NCBI RefSeq assembly: GCF_014076495.1
Contig: NZ_CP043575.1
Coordinates: 1,674,001 to 1,738,000, forward strand
DNA from: Comamonas koreensis
Lineage (GTDB): Bacteria; Pseudomonadota; Gammaproteobacteria; Burkholderiales; Burkholderiaceae_C
Length of the DNA stretch: 64,000 nucleotides
Reading direction: 5' to 3'
Positions 16,399 to 24,257 of the stretch are shown here, one piece after another. The position numbers and the translations under genes were made by a program. The notes under the pieces were generated by a model. The model saw nothing but the letters and a program-made list of their open reading frames with translations. It made no database searches and was not told where the DNA came from. The first letter of the stretch is position 1. The number at the start of each line of letters is the position of its first letter.

Positions 16399-17037
16399 AT
16401 GGATTTGCATACTTGGATGGCGTATCTCGTTGCGGCTTGCATCATTGCCGTATCTCCCGGATCGGGCGCCGTGTTGTCAATGAGCCACGGGCTCTCGTAC
16501 GGCGTGCGCAAGACCAGCGCCACCATCCTGGGCCTGCAATTGGGCCTGCTCCTGATCCTGCTGATTGCCGGGGCCGGTGTCGGCTCGCTGTTGATCGCTT
16601 CGGAGACGGCTTTCAATGTCGTCAAGATCGTCGGGGCCTGCTACCTGATCTATATCGGCTTTTCCCAGTGGCGCGCCAAGGGCGGCATCATGGACACCCA
16701 GGCCGAGCAGCCCGCCAGCGGCAGCTGGCAAAAGCGGGCGCTGAGCGGCTTTTTGACCAATGCCACCAACCCCAAGGGCATCATCTTCATGGTGGCGGTG
16801 CTGCCCCAGTTCATGACCTCCGAGCGGCCGCTGTGGCTGCAGTTGCTGATTCTGGCGGCCACCACCTTGGCCGTCGACACCGTGGTGATGCATGGCTACG
16901 CGGGCAGCGCCAGCGTGCTGCGCCGCCTGCTGCGCGACAGCCGCGCCATGCGTATCCAGAACAAGGTGTTTGGCGGCCTGCTGATGCTGGTGGGCATGGG
17001 CCTGTTTTTCGTCAAGCGCTCGCAAAGCGCGGCTTGA
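16399..17037 (+). CDS. LysE/RhtB-family amino acid exporter
   Basis: The product has 212 aa from ATG 16399 with about six membrane helices. The N-terminus MDLHTWMAYLVAACIIAVSP, then GSGAVLSMSHGLSYG, is typical of LysE/RhtB carriers, as is FLTNATNPKGIIFMVAVLPQ near residue 115. Such proteins export amino acids (lysine, threonine, homoserine lactone and others); the substrate is not predictable. It is divergent from the antiporter gene and is followed directly by the palindromic repeat element. Confidence 0.9.
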   Translation: MDLHTWMAYLVAACIIAVSPGSGAVLSMSHGLSYGVRKTSATILGLQLGLLLILLIAGAGVGSLLIASETAFNVVKIVGACYLIYIGFSQWRAKGGIMDTQAEQPASGSWQKRALSGFLTNATNPKGIIFMVAVLPQFMTSERPLWLQLLILAATTLAVDTVVMHGYAGSASVLRRLLRDSRAMRIQNKVFGGLLMLVGMGLFFVKRSQSAA

Positions 17038-17042
17038 GCCTA

Positions 17043-17309
17043 AGAACCTGTTTAAAGTCTCCTCGCGCCGCGACAGTGTCTTTGCGAGATGGGATGCGAG
17101 GCACAGCGCGCAGCCAATAGCCAGCTATTGGCAAGCGCTGCAACGAAGCAGACCGCTCGCAAAGCCACTGTCCCTACGGGTTGGAGTGAAATCGGGCGAT
17201 TTCTTCGCGCTGGCCCTTGCTTGCACCCCGGTGCAAGCTGCGTTCCATCCCTTCGAACTCATCCCGATTGCACTCCAACGCGGCTGCGAAGAGACTTTGA
17301 ACAGGTTCT
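17043..17309. repeat. 267-bp palindromic element with terminal inverted repeats and two hairpin arms
   Basis: The ends are near-perfect inverted repeats: AGAACCTGTTTAAAGTCTC (17043-17061) and its complement at 17291-17309, with 18 of 19 matching. Arm 1 pairs GACAGTGTCTTTGCGAG (17072-17088) with 17156-17172 (16 of 17) and is capped by the perfect stem CCAATAGC/GCTATTGG (17114-17131). Arm 2 pairs GTTGGAGTGAAATCGGG (17180-17196) with 17263-17279 (16 of 17) and is capped by GCTTGCACC/GGTGCAAGC (17219-17238). It has no coding capacity of its own. It resembles a MITE-like or REP-like dispersed element of Comamonadaceae, which is an inference from structure and from memory of similar intergenic sequences. 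Confidence 0.8.
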
Positions 17310-17315
17310 CAGACA

Positions 17316-17338
17316 TGCCCCGCTGAGGTTGCGGGGCA
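17316..17338. terminator. GC hairpin after trmL
   Basis: TGCCCCGC pairs with GCGGGGCA around a 7-nt loop, 9 nt beyond the trmL stop. There is no T-tract on the minus strand, so it may only stabilise the 3' end. Confidence 0.35.
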
Positions 17339-17347
17339 GGTGGGTAG

Positions 17348-17833
17348 TTACTGCGCTGGCGTGCCGTCCGGCATCGCAAAGCCATTCTGGCGCCAGGCCT
17401 CGAACACCGTCACCGCCACCGCATTGGACAAGTTCAGGCTGCGCTGGCCCGCCACCATCGGCAGGCGCACGCGCTGGCTGGTGGGAAAACCCTCGCGCAG
17501 CGCCACTGGCAAGCCCCGGGTTTCACAGCCAAACACCAGCCAGTCGCCGGGCTGAAAGCGCACATCAAACGCCGGGCTGCTGCCATGGGTGGTCATCGCA
17601 AACATGCGGTCGGCGGCAGGCTGCATGCGTTCGATAAAGGCGTCCCAATGGGCATGGCGCTGGGTGGCGGCGTACTCGTGGTAGTCCAGGCCGGCGCGGC
17701 GCATCAAGCGGTCTTCCATCGAAAAGCCCAGCGGCTCGATCAGGTGCAAGCGGCTGCCGGTATTGGCACACAGGCGGATCACATTACCGGTGTTGGGAGG
17801 GATTTCGGGTTCGACCAGGACGACGTTGAACAT
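17348..17833 (-). CDS. trmL: tRNA (cytidine(34)-2'-O)-methyltransferase TrmL
   Basis: The product has 161 aa from ATG 17833. It is a minimal SPOUT (trefoil-knot) methyltransferase: MFNVVLVEPEIPPNTGNVIR at the N-terminus, LVFGCETRGLP for AdoMet binding, and LNLSNAVAVTVFEAWRQ in the knot. TrmL methylates the ribose at the wobble position of tRNA-Leu isoacceptors. The length equals that of E. coli TrmL. An upstream in-frame extension to 17926 is unlikely because similarity begins exactly at MFNVVL. Confidence 0.93.
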   Translation of the reverse strand: MFNVVLVEPEIPPNTGNVIRLCANTGSRLHLIEPLGFSMEDRLMRRAGLDYHEYAATQRHAHWDAFIERMQPAADRMFAMTTHGSSPAFDVRFQPGDWLVFGCETRGLPVALREGFPTSQRVRLPMVAGQRSLNLSNAVAVTVFEAWRQNGFAMPDGTPAQ

Positions 17834-17897
17834 GGCAAATGCGCAAAAACAAGGGCGCCAGTGTAGCGGCCCCGCCAAACAAGGGTGGACCGCTGCG

Positions 17898-18665
17898 CTA
17901 TTGGCCGGGCGCCGGCGTTCTGGCAAACACCAGCGCCTGCACCGCTGGCGCGCCTTGCGCCTGCAGCAGCTGCGCCACCGCGCCCAAGGTGGCGCCGGTG
18001 GTCATCACATCATCGATCAGCAATGGGCACGCACCCAGATCCTGCGCTTGCAGGCCCGGGCGCAGCGCAAAGGCATGGCGCAGGTTGCGCAGCCGGGCAG
18101 CGCGCCCTAGGCCGGCCTGGGCGGGCGTGTCCACCAGACGCTGCAGGTAGCGCGGCTGCACGGTTGCCAGTCGCAGCGAGACAGGGGCCTGGCGGCGCAG
18201 TGCCTTGGCCAGCAGCAGTGCCTGGTTGTAGCCGCGCTCGCGCATGCGGGCAGCAGACAGCGGCACGGGCAGGATGACGCTGGCCTGCTGCAGACTGGCC
18301 AGCACCCCCGGCGTGTGCAGCAGCAACTGCGCCATGCGGTTTGCCCATGCCAGCTGCTGGTGAAATTTGAGCCGCAGCACCAGGGCATCCCAAGGCGGGC
18401 TATAGTCCACGGCGGCATGGCAGCGCTGCAACAGCGGCGCATCGCGCAGGCAGCCGGCGCAGACCTCGGTGCTGGCCGGCAGCGGCAGTGCGCAGCGGCT
18501 GCAGCGGCGCAGACCCGGCTGCCAGCAGACGCTGGCGCAGGCCGTGCAGATCCAGTCACTGGGCCAGCTGCGGCAGACTAGGCACTGGCTGGGCCAGTGG
18601 CCCAGCACCTGGGCCGCACGCTGCCACAGGCTGGGCCGGTGTTTCTCGGGTGTGGCTGCTGTCAT
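17898..18665 (-). CDS. ComF family protein (phosphoribosyltransferase-like)
   Basis: The product has 255 aa from ATG 18665. An N-terminal zinc-ribbon region with paired cysteines (CLVC..CTAC, CSRC..CAGC) is followed by a type I phosphoribosyltransferase domain with the PRPP motif LLIDDVMTTGATL near residue 215 and the ERGYNQA segment. ComF/GntX proteins support DNA uptake or use of extracellular DNA, although their biochemical role is unclear. The gene is divergent from the BioC-like methyltransferase gene. Confidence 0.88.
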   Translation of the reverse strand: MTAATPEKHRPSLWQRAAQVLGHWPSQCLVCRSWPSDWICTACASVCWQPGLRRCSRCALPLPASTEVCAGCLRDAPLLQRCHAAVDYSPPWDALVLRLKFHQQLAWANRMAQLLLHTPGVLASLQQASVILPVPLSAARMRERGYNQALLLAKALRRQAPVSLRLATVQPRYLQRLVDTPAQAGLGRAARLRNLRHAFALRPGLQAQDLGACPLLIDDVMTTGATLGAVAQLLQAQGAPAVQALVFARTPAPGQ

Positions 18666-18715
18666 CGCTTTAATACCAATCAATAATCTGCGCGCCAAAG
18701 CGCAGGTGTTCCCCC

Positions 18716-19624
18716 ATGGCTGAATTTACCGCACCTCCGTCGATCGACCCCAACGCCGCCCATGCCTGGCAGCGGCGCGCGCCTGCGCACAGCCCCTGGC
18801 TGCACGAAGAGGTGGGCCGTCGCATGCAGGACCGGCTGCAGTGGATCGTGCAAAAGCCCGAGGCCTGGTGCAGCTGGGAGCCCGTATACGGCGGGCTGGA
18901 GGCGCACCAGCAGGTGGCAGAGCGCTACCCGGCGGCCGATATCCATATCGTGGAAAGCCGCCCGGCCCATGCCGCGCTGCTGCGCAGCCAGCTGGACAAG
19001 CCCTGGTGGGCGCTGAGCCGCTGGCGCCAGGCCAAGCTGCACTGGGGCCTGCCGGCGCCCGGAAGTGTGCAGATGCTCTGGGCCAATATGGCGCTGCACC
19101 AGCATCCCAACCCCCAGCAGCTGCTGCAGACCTGGCACCAGAGCCTGGCGGTCAACGGTTTTGTGATGTTTTCCTGCTTCGGGCCCGATACGCTCAAGGA
19201 GCTGCGTGCGGCCTATGCCAGCCAGGGCTGGCCCGCTGCCAGCCATGAGTTTACCGATATGCACGACTGGGGCGATATGCTGGTGCAGGCCGGCTTTGCC
19301 GAGCCGGTGATGGACATGGAGCGCATCACCCTGTCGTACTCAGGCGCCGCCCAGTTGCGCGCCGAGCTGCGCGAGCTGGGCCGCAACCTGCACCCGGCCC
19401 GCTTTGGCGGCCTGCGTGGCCGCCAGTGGCGCAACCAGCTCGATGCCCTGCTGACGGCCAAGCTGGCCGATGCCCAGGAGCAGGGGCGCCTGGTGGTCTC
19501 GTTCGAGATCATCTACGGCCATGCCTTCAAGCCCACGCCGCGCATGAAAGTGCAGGGCGAGAGCAGCATCAGCGTACAGGACATGCAGCAGATGCTGCGC
19601 CAGGGGCGCCCAGGTGGCGCCTGA
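18716..19624 (+). CDS. BioC-like malonyl-ACP methyltransferase family protein
   Basis: The product has 302 aa. It has the overall plan of BioC-type class I methyltransferases: an N-terminal WQRRAPAHSPWLHEEVGRRM, a central VQMLWANMALHQHPNPQQLL (the LxWxxDLxxxxxxxL equivalent), then FVMFSCFGPDTLKELRAAY and HEFTDMHDWGDMLVQAGFA. These last two blocks are strongly BioC-like. The glycine-rich AdoMet motif I expected near residue 55-65 is degenerate (WCSWEPVYGGLEAHQQV). BioC methylates malonyl-ACP to start biotin synthesis. No other bio gene is in the window, so a different substrate is possible. Confidence 0.7.
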   Translation: MAEFTAPPSIDPNAAHAWQRRAPAHSPWLHEEVGRRMQDRLQWIVQKPEAWCSWEPVYGGLEAHQQVAERYPAADIHIVESRPAHAALLRSQLDKPWWALSRWRQAKLHWGLPAPGSVQMLWANMALHQHPNPQQLLQTWHQSLAVNGFVMFSCFGPDTLKELRAAYASQGWPAASHEFTDMHDWGDMLVQAGFAEPVMDMERITLSYSGAAQLRAELRELGRNLHPARFGGLRGRQWRNQLDALLTAKLADAQEQGRLVVSFEIIYGHAFKPTPRMKVQGESSISVQDMQQMLRQGRPGGA

Positions 19625-19925
19625 TGGCTGGGGCCGCTGCCGGCTCTGCTGATGTGTTGTGCGCAGGCGATTGGGTGATTCAGCAAACCACCTAACATAT
19701 GGGCGCGCTGTCCAGTGGTGGACAGCTGCTGTTGTCAATCTCCTATGATCCCGGGATTGCATGGGTTGCAATCTTGCGCGGTTGCGGCCATGCTCGCTGT
19801 AATGACCAAGTGGCATGGGTGCAAGCGGAGATGCACCCGGCGGTGTCTGCACCACGCGGCTGGATGTCTTCCCCCCACAGGACACCCCAGCCTGCCCTAC
19901 ATAACGATGAGAAGATGAGAAGTAA
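19625..19925 (+). promoter_or_regulatory. Leader region of the cytochrome oxidase operon with an 8-bp dyad
   Basis: This 301-nt gap upstream of coxB has no gene. It holds a perfect inverted repeat GCTGTCCA-GTGG-TGGACAGC (19707-19726) and, 17 nt further, TATGAT (19743-19748), a plausible -10 box. The dyad overlaps the likely -35 region, so it could be an operator. This is inference from position only. Confidence 0.4.
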
Positions 19926-21554
19926 GTGACAACTATGAAAAGTGATTCTCATAAGCTGGCTTCTTGGCTGCTGCTGGTGGCATCTGGCCTCACCTCGGCA
20001 GCACATGCGGTGCAAAGTCTTCCCGGCGGCCCGGCCGTTGGGCAGATGAACCTGGCGCCCCCCGTCACCCGAATTGCCCAGGAGCAGCACACGCTGCACT
20101 GGATGATGCTCTGGATCTGCACCATCATCTTTGTCGGTGTGTTCGCGGTGATGTTCTATTCCATCTGGAAGCACCGCAAATCCAAGGGGGCGGTGCCCGC
20201 CACCTTCCATGAATCGGTCACGGTCGAGGTCACCTGGACGGTGCTGCCCTTCATCATAGTGATCCTGATGGCCTTGCCGGCGACCAAGGTGCTGGTCGCA
20301 CAAAAGGACACCACCAATGCCGACCTGACGGTGAAGGTGACTGGCTACCAGTGGAAATGGGGCTACGACTACCTGACCGGCGAAGGCGAGGGCCTGAGCT
20401 TTATCTCTACGCTGGACAGCGGCCAGCGCGCGATGTCCAACAGCGGCGATGTCTCCAAGGCGCCCAATGACTACCTGCTGCGCGTCGACAAACCTTTGGT
20501 CGTGCCCGTTGACAAGAAGGTGCGCATCATCACCACCGCTGCCGATGTGATCCACTCCTTCATGGTGCCGGCCTTTGGCATCAAGCAGGATGCGATCCCC
20601 GGCTTTGTGCGCGACACCTGGTTCCGCGCCGAGAAAACCGGCGACTACTATGGCCAGTGCGCCGAGCTGTGCGGCAAGGAGCATGCCTACATGCCCATCC
20701 ATGTGAAGGTGCTGTCGGCCAGCGATTACTCCGCATGGGTCGCCGAGCAAAAGAAACTGCTGGCCGCGCAGGCCGATGACCCCAACAAGGTCTGGGAGCT
20801 GGCCGCACTGGTGGCCCGGGGCGAGAAGGTCTATGCCGCCAACTGCGCCGCCTGCCACCAGGCCAATGGCAAGGGGGCCGGCCCCATCAAGGCCTTGGAT
20901 GGCAGCCCGGTGGTGCTGGGCCCCACGGCCGACATGATGCACACGGTGCTCGAAGGCCGCGCCAATGGCGCCATGCCGTCCTGGAAACAGCTGAGCGATA
21001 CCGACCTGGCAGCGGTCGTCACCTTTACCAAGAACCACTGGAGCAACAAGACCGGCACCATGGTGCAGCCAGCCCAGTTTGTCGCGGCACGTACCGGAAA
21101 ATTCCCGGAAGGCGGAGGCTTAGCAGGTGCTGCGCCGGCTGCAGCCCCCGCCGCGGCCCCTGCGGCGTCTGATGCCGGCGCTGCTGCAACCGCTGCGCCT
21201 GCTGCGCCTGCTGCGGCATCGGCATCGGCCACCGCAGAGGCGCCGATCTCCCAGGTGCTGTTTGCCAGTGGCAAGAGTGAGCTCGACAGCCAGGCCCAGG
21301 AGGCCGTGAAGAAAGCCGCCACCACGCTGGCCGGCCAAAGCGGCAAGGTGGCGTTGTCCGGTTTTGTCGATGGCACCGGCAATGCCGACCAGAATGCCGA
21401 GCTGGCCAAGAAGCGCGCGCAGGCCGTGGCCGAGCTGCTGGTGGCCCAAGGCGTGGCAGAGGCGCGTATCGAGATGCGCAAGCCGCAGACCATAACCGCA
21501 GGTGAGGGCGCTGACAGCCAGGCGCGCCGTGTCGATATTGTTGCTGCACCCTAA
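19926..21554 (+). CDS. coxB: Cytochrome c oxidase subunit II with fused cytochrome c and OmpA-like domains
   Basis: Counting from GTG 19926 (ATG 19935 is an equally likely start), the product has 542 aa. Signal peptide 1-28 and two membrane helices (about 57-79 and 103-124) are followed by the CuA domain: YQWKW 141-145, His210, Cys245, Cys249, His253, Met256. Residues 295-372 are a cytochrome c domain with CAACH (307-311). An Ala/Pro linker (398-440) leads to an OmpA-like domain (441-542) with VDGTGNADQNAELAKKRAQA, retaining the Asp and Arg that bind diaminopimelate in peptidoglycan-binding relatives, and the closing ARRVDIV. Subunit II accepts electrons from cytochrome c at CuA; the haem domain marks a caa3-like arrangement, and the OmpA domain suggests anchoring to the cell wall. 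It is first in the oxidase operon. Confidence 0.93.
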   Translation: MTTMKSDSHKLASWLLLVASGLTSAAHAVQSLPGGPAVGQMNLAPPVTRIAQEQHTLHWMMLWICTIIFVGVFAVMFYSIWKHRKSKGAVPATFHESVTVEVTWTVLPFIIVILMALPATKVLVAQKDTTNADLTVKVTGYQWKWGYDYLTGEGEGLSFISTLDSGQRAMSNSGDVSKAPNDYLLRVDKPLVVPVDKKVRIITTAADVIHSFMVPAFGIKQDAIPGFVRDTWFRAEKTGDYYGQCAELCGKEHAYMPIHVKVLSASDYSAWVAEQKKLLAAQADDPNKVWELAALVARGEKVYAANCAACHQANGKGAGPIKALDGSPVVLGPTADMMHTVLEGRANGAMPSWKQLSDTDLAAVVTFTKNHWSNKTGTMVQPAQFVAARTGKFPEGGGLAGAAPAAAPAAAPAASDAGAAATAAPAAPAAASASATAEAPISQVLFASGKSELDSQAQEAVKKAATTLAGQSGKVALSGFVDGTGNADQNAELAKKRAQAVAELLVAQGVAEARIEMRKPQTITAGEGADSQARRVDIVAAP

Positions 21555-21593
21555 GGCGTGCAAGCCCTAGAAGAGCCATCGGAGTCAAGATTT

Positions 21594-23240
21594 ATGAGCG
21601 CTGTTCTCCCCACAGACCCCAGCCATAGCGACCACGGCCACGCCGACCATGCCCACGACGACCACCACCATGGTGCGCCCACGGGCTGGCGGCGCTGGGT
21701 GTTTGCCACCAACCACAAGGACATCGGTACGCTCTACCTGCTGTTCTCGTTCACCATGCTGATGGTGGGTGGCGTGCTGGCGCTGCTGATCCGTGCCGAG
21801 CTGTTCCAGCCCGGGCTGCAGCTGGTCAACCCCGAGCTGTTCAACCAGCTGACGACGATGCACGGGCTGATCATGGTGTTTGGCGCGATCATGCCGGCCT
21901 TTGTCGGCTTTGCGAACTGGATGCTGCCGCTGCAGATTGGCGCGAGCGACATGGCCTTTGCGCGCATGAACAACTTCAGCTTCTGGCTGATGATCCCGGC
22001 CGGCCTGATGCTGGTGGGCTCGTTCTTCATGCCCGGCGGCGCGCCCGCTGCCGGCTGGACCTTGTACGCGCCATTGACCCTGCAAATGGGTCCGTCGATG
22101 GACACCAGCATATTTGCGATGCACATCATGGGCGCCTCGTCCATCATGGGCTCGATCAACATCATCGTCACTATTTTGAACATGCGCGCGCCAGGCATGA
22201 CCTTGATGAAGATGCCGATGTTCGCCTGGACCTGGCTGATCACCGCCTACTTGCTGATTGCCGTGATGCCGGTGCTCGCTGGCGCAATCACGATGACCCT
22301 GACCGACCGCCACTTCGGCACCAGCTTCTTCAACCCCGCTGGCGGTGGTGATCCAGTGATGTACCAGCATATCTTCTGGTTCTTCGGCCACCCCGAGGTC
22401 TACATCATGATCTTGCCGGCCTTTGGCATCATCAGCCAGATCGTGCCGGCCTTCAGCCGCAAGAAGCTGTTTGGCTATGCCTCGATGGTCTATGCGGTGG
22501 CAGCGATTGCGATCCTGTCCTTTATCGTCTGGGCGCACCATATGTTCACCACCGGCATGCCGGTGACCGGCCAGCTGTTCTTCATGTACGCAACCATGCT
22601 GATCTCGGTGCCGACGGCGGTGAAGATCTTCAACTGGGTGGCGACGATGTGGCGCGGCTCGATGACCTTCGAGACGCCGATGCTGTTCTCGGTGGGCTTT
22701 ATCTTTGTGTTCACGATGGGGGGCTTCACCGGCCTGATCCTGTCGATGGCGCCCATCGACATCCAGCTGCAGGACACCTACTACGTGGTGGCGCACTTCC
22801 ACTATGTGCTGGTGGCCGGTTCGCTGTTCTCGATGTTCGCTGGCTACTACTACTGGGCGCCCAAGTGGACAGGCGTGATGTATTCGGAGTCGCGCGGCCG
22901 CATCCACTTCTGGGGCTCGCTGATCTTCTTCAACATCACCTTTTTCCCGATGCACTTTCTGGGTCTGGCCGGCATGCCACGCCGCTATGCCGACTACCCG
23001 ATGCAGTTTGCCGACTTCAACATGATCGCCTCGATCGGCGCCTTCGGCTTTGGTCTGATGCAGGTGTATTTCTTCGCCTTTGTGGTCTGGCCCGGCATGC
23101 GCCACCGCGGCGAGAAGGCTCCGCAAAAGCCCTGGGAAGGTGCCGAGGGTCTGGAGTGGGAGGTGCCATCGCCCGCGCCATTCCACACCTTTGAGACCCC
23201 GCCCAAGCTGGACGCCACTGCGACCAAGGTGATTGGATGA
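21594..23240 (+). CDS. coxA: Cytochrome c oxidase subunit I
   Basis: The product has 548 aa from ATG 21594, preceded by GGAG at a normal distance. It has twelve membrane helices with the hallmarks of an A-family haem-copper oxidase: FFGHPEVYIMILPAFGI carries the CuB histidine and crosslinked tyrosine, AHHMFTTG gives the CuB His pair, and AHFHYVLVAG gives haem a3/a ligands. A histidine-rich N-terminal tail (DHGHADHAHDDHHHG) precedes helix I and may bind metal. The product reduces O2 to water and pumps protons. Its stop overlaps the start of the next small gene (ATGA). Confidence 0.97.
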   Translation: MSAVLPTDPSHSDHGHADHAHDDHHHGAPTGWRRWVFATNHKDIGTLYLLFSFTMLMVGGVLALLIRAELFQPGLQLVNPELFNQLTTMHGLIMVFGAIMPAFVGFANWMLPLQIGASDMAFARMNNFSFWLMIPAGLMLVGSFFMPGGAPAAGWTLYAPLTLQMGPSMDTSIFAMHIMGASSIMGSINIIVTILNMRAPGMTLMKMPMFAWTWLITAYLLIAVMPVLAGAITMTLTDRHFGTSFFNPAGGGDPVMYQHIFWFFGHPEVYIMILPAFGIISQIVPAFSRKKLFGYASMVYAVAAIAILSFIVWAHHMFTTGMPVTGQLFFMYATMLISVPTAVKIFNWVATMWRGSMTFETPMLFSVGFIFVFTMGGFTGLILSMAPIDIQLQDTYYVVAHFHYVLVAGSLFSMFAGYYYWAPKWTGVMYSESRGRIHFWGSLIFFNITFFPMHFLGLAGMPRRYADYPMQFADFNMIASIGAFGFGLMQVYFFAFVVWPGMRHRGEKAPQKPWEGAEGLEWEVPSPAPFHTFETPPKLDATATKVIG

Positions 23241-23344
23241 TCACGCCGGCGCAGCGCAAGGCCAACCGGCGACTGGCATGGATTCTGGCGTCGATCGCGC
23301 TGGCGTTCTTCATCGGATTTCTCGTAAAAATGACGGTGCTCTAG
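23237..23344 (+). CDS. Small (35-aa) cytochrome oxidase-associated membrane protein
   Basis: ATG at 23237 overlaps the coxA stop codon (ATGA), implying translational coupling. The peptide has 35 residues: a basic N-terminus (MITPAQRKANRRLAW) and one membrane helix ending FFIGFLVKMTVL. Peptides of this size and position between coxA and ctaG in betaproteobacteria are annotated as cytochrome oxidase small assembly proteins. Conserved location and coupling support a real gene despite the length. Confidence 0.8.
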   Translation: MITPAQRKANRRLAWILASIALAFFIGFLVKMTVL

Positions 23345-23362
23345 CAGCACAGGGAGCAGCAG

Positions 23363-23989
23363 GTGAGCAGACACGCAGACAACGCGAAGATGGTGGGCAA
23401 GCTGGCCGTGGTCGCCTTTGGCATGTTTGCCTTCGGCTACGCGCTGATCCCGCTGTACAAGCGCATCTGCGAGGTCACCGGCATCAACATCCTGGCGCTG
23501 ACTGAGCGCGATGTGCCGGGCAACGGCACGGCCGGCAAGAACGTCAAGCTCAACAGCCAGGTCGACGAGAGCCGCACTATCACCGTCGAGTTCGACGCGA
23601 ATGCGCGCGGGCCCTGGAGCTTCAAGCCGGCGGTGCGCTCGATGCAGGTGCACCCTGGCGCGCTGAGCACGGTGATGTACGAGTTCCGCAACGAGCAGGA
23701 CCACCGCATGTCGGCCCAGGCGATTCCCAGCTATGCGCCCAAGCAGGCCGCACCGTATTTCAACAAGCTCGAATGCTTCTGCTTCAACCAGTACACCTTG
23801 GAGCCGGGCGAGCGCAAGGAATGGCCGGTGGCCTTTGTGATCGACCCCAAGCTGTCCAAGGATGTGACGACGATCACCTTGTCCTACACCTTCTTTGAGG
23901 TCGGTGGCCGCATCCCGGCGGCACCTGCATCGACGGCGGTGCTGGCGCCTGCGGTGCAGGGTGCTGGCGCGCCGGCAGGGGCATCCTGA
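23363..23989 (+). CDS. ctaG: Cytochrome c oxidase assembly protein CtaG/Cox11
   Basis: The product has 208 aa from GTG 23363, which follows GGAGCAGCAG at good spacing. One N-terminal membrane helix (KLAVVAFGMFAFGYALIPLY) is followed by the periplasmic Cox11 domain with the copper-binding motif ECFCFNQYTLEPGE. It delivers copper to the CuB centre of subunit I. Its stop overlaps the start of the DUF2970 gene by one base. The last ~20 residues are an Ala/Pro tail beyond the usual Cox11 end. Confidence 0.95.
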   Translation: MSRHADNAKMVGKLAVVAFGMFAFGYALIPLYKRICEVTGINILALTERDVPGNGTAGKNVKLNSQVDESRTITVEFDANARGPWSFKPAVRSMQVHPGALSTVMYEFRNEQDHRMSAQAIPSYAPKQAAPYFNKLECFCFNQYTLEPGERKEWPVAFVIDPKLSKDVTTITLSYTFFEVGGRIPAAPASTAVLAPAVQGAGAPAGAS

Positions 23990-24201
23990 TGGCCAGCGCG
24001 CCCGGCCCGCAACCGCCGCGCAAGGGCAATCTCTGGCGCACGGTCAAAGCCGTGGCCTGGTCGTTTTTGGGCGTGCGCAAGGGTTCGGAATGGCAAGAGG
24101 ATGGCGTGCAGATCACGCCACTGCAGGTGATCGCCGTGGGTTTGGTGGCGATCTTCCTGTTTGTGCTGGGGTTGATGGCCCTGGTGCAATGGTTGGTTTG
24201 A
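23989..24201 (+). CDS. DUF2970 family small membrane protein
   Basis: The product has 70 aa: a basic N-terminus with LWRTVKAVAWSFLGVRKG, then one membrane helix VGLVAIFLFVLGLMALVQWL. The segment WSFLGVRK is characteristic of the DUF2970 family, which accompanies cox operons in betaproteobacteria. The start shares one base with the ctaG stop, so it is translated with the oxidase genes. A role in oxidase assembly is inferred from location only. Confidence 0.88.
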   Translation: MASAPGPQPPRKGNLWRTVKAVAWSFLGVRKGSEWQEDGVQITPLQVIAVGLVAIFLFVLGLMALVQWLV

Positions 24202-24257
24202 TGCCAGTATTGGCATAGCGGAAGAATGAATCAATAAACGAAATACCAGGAGCAGCG

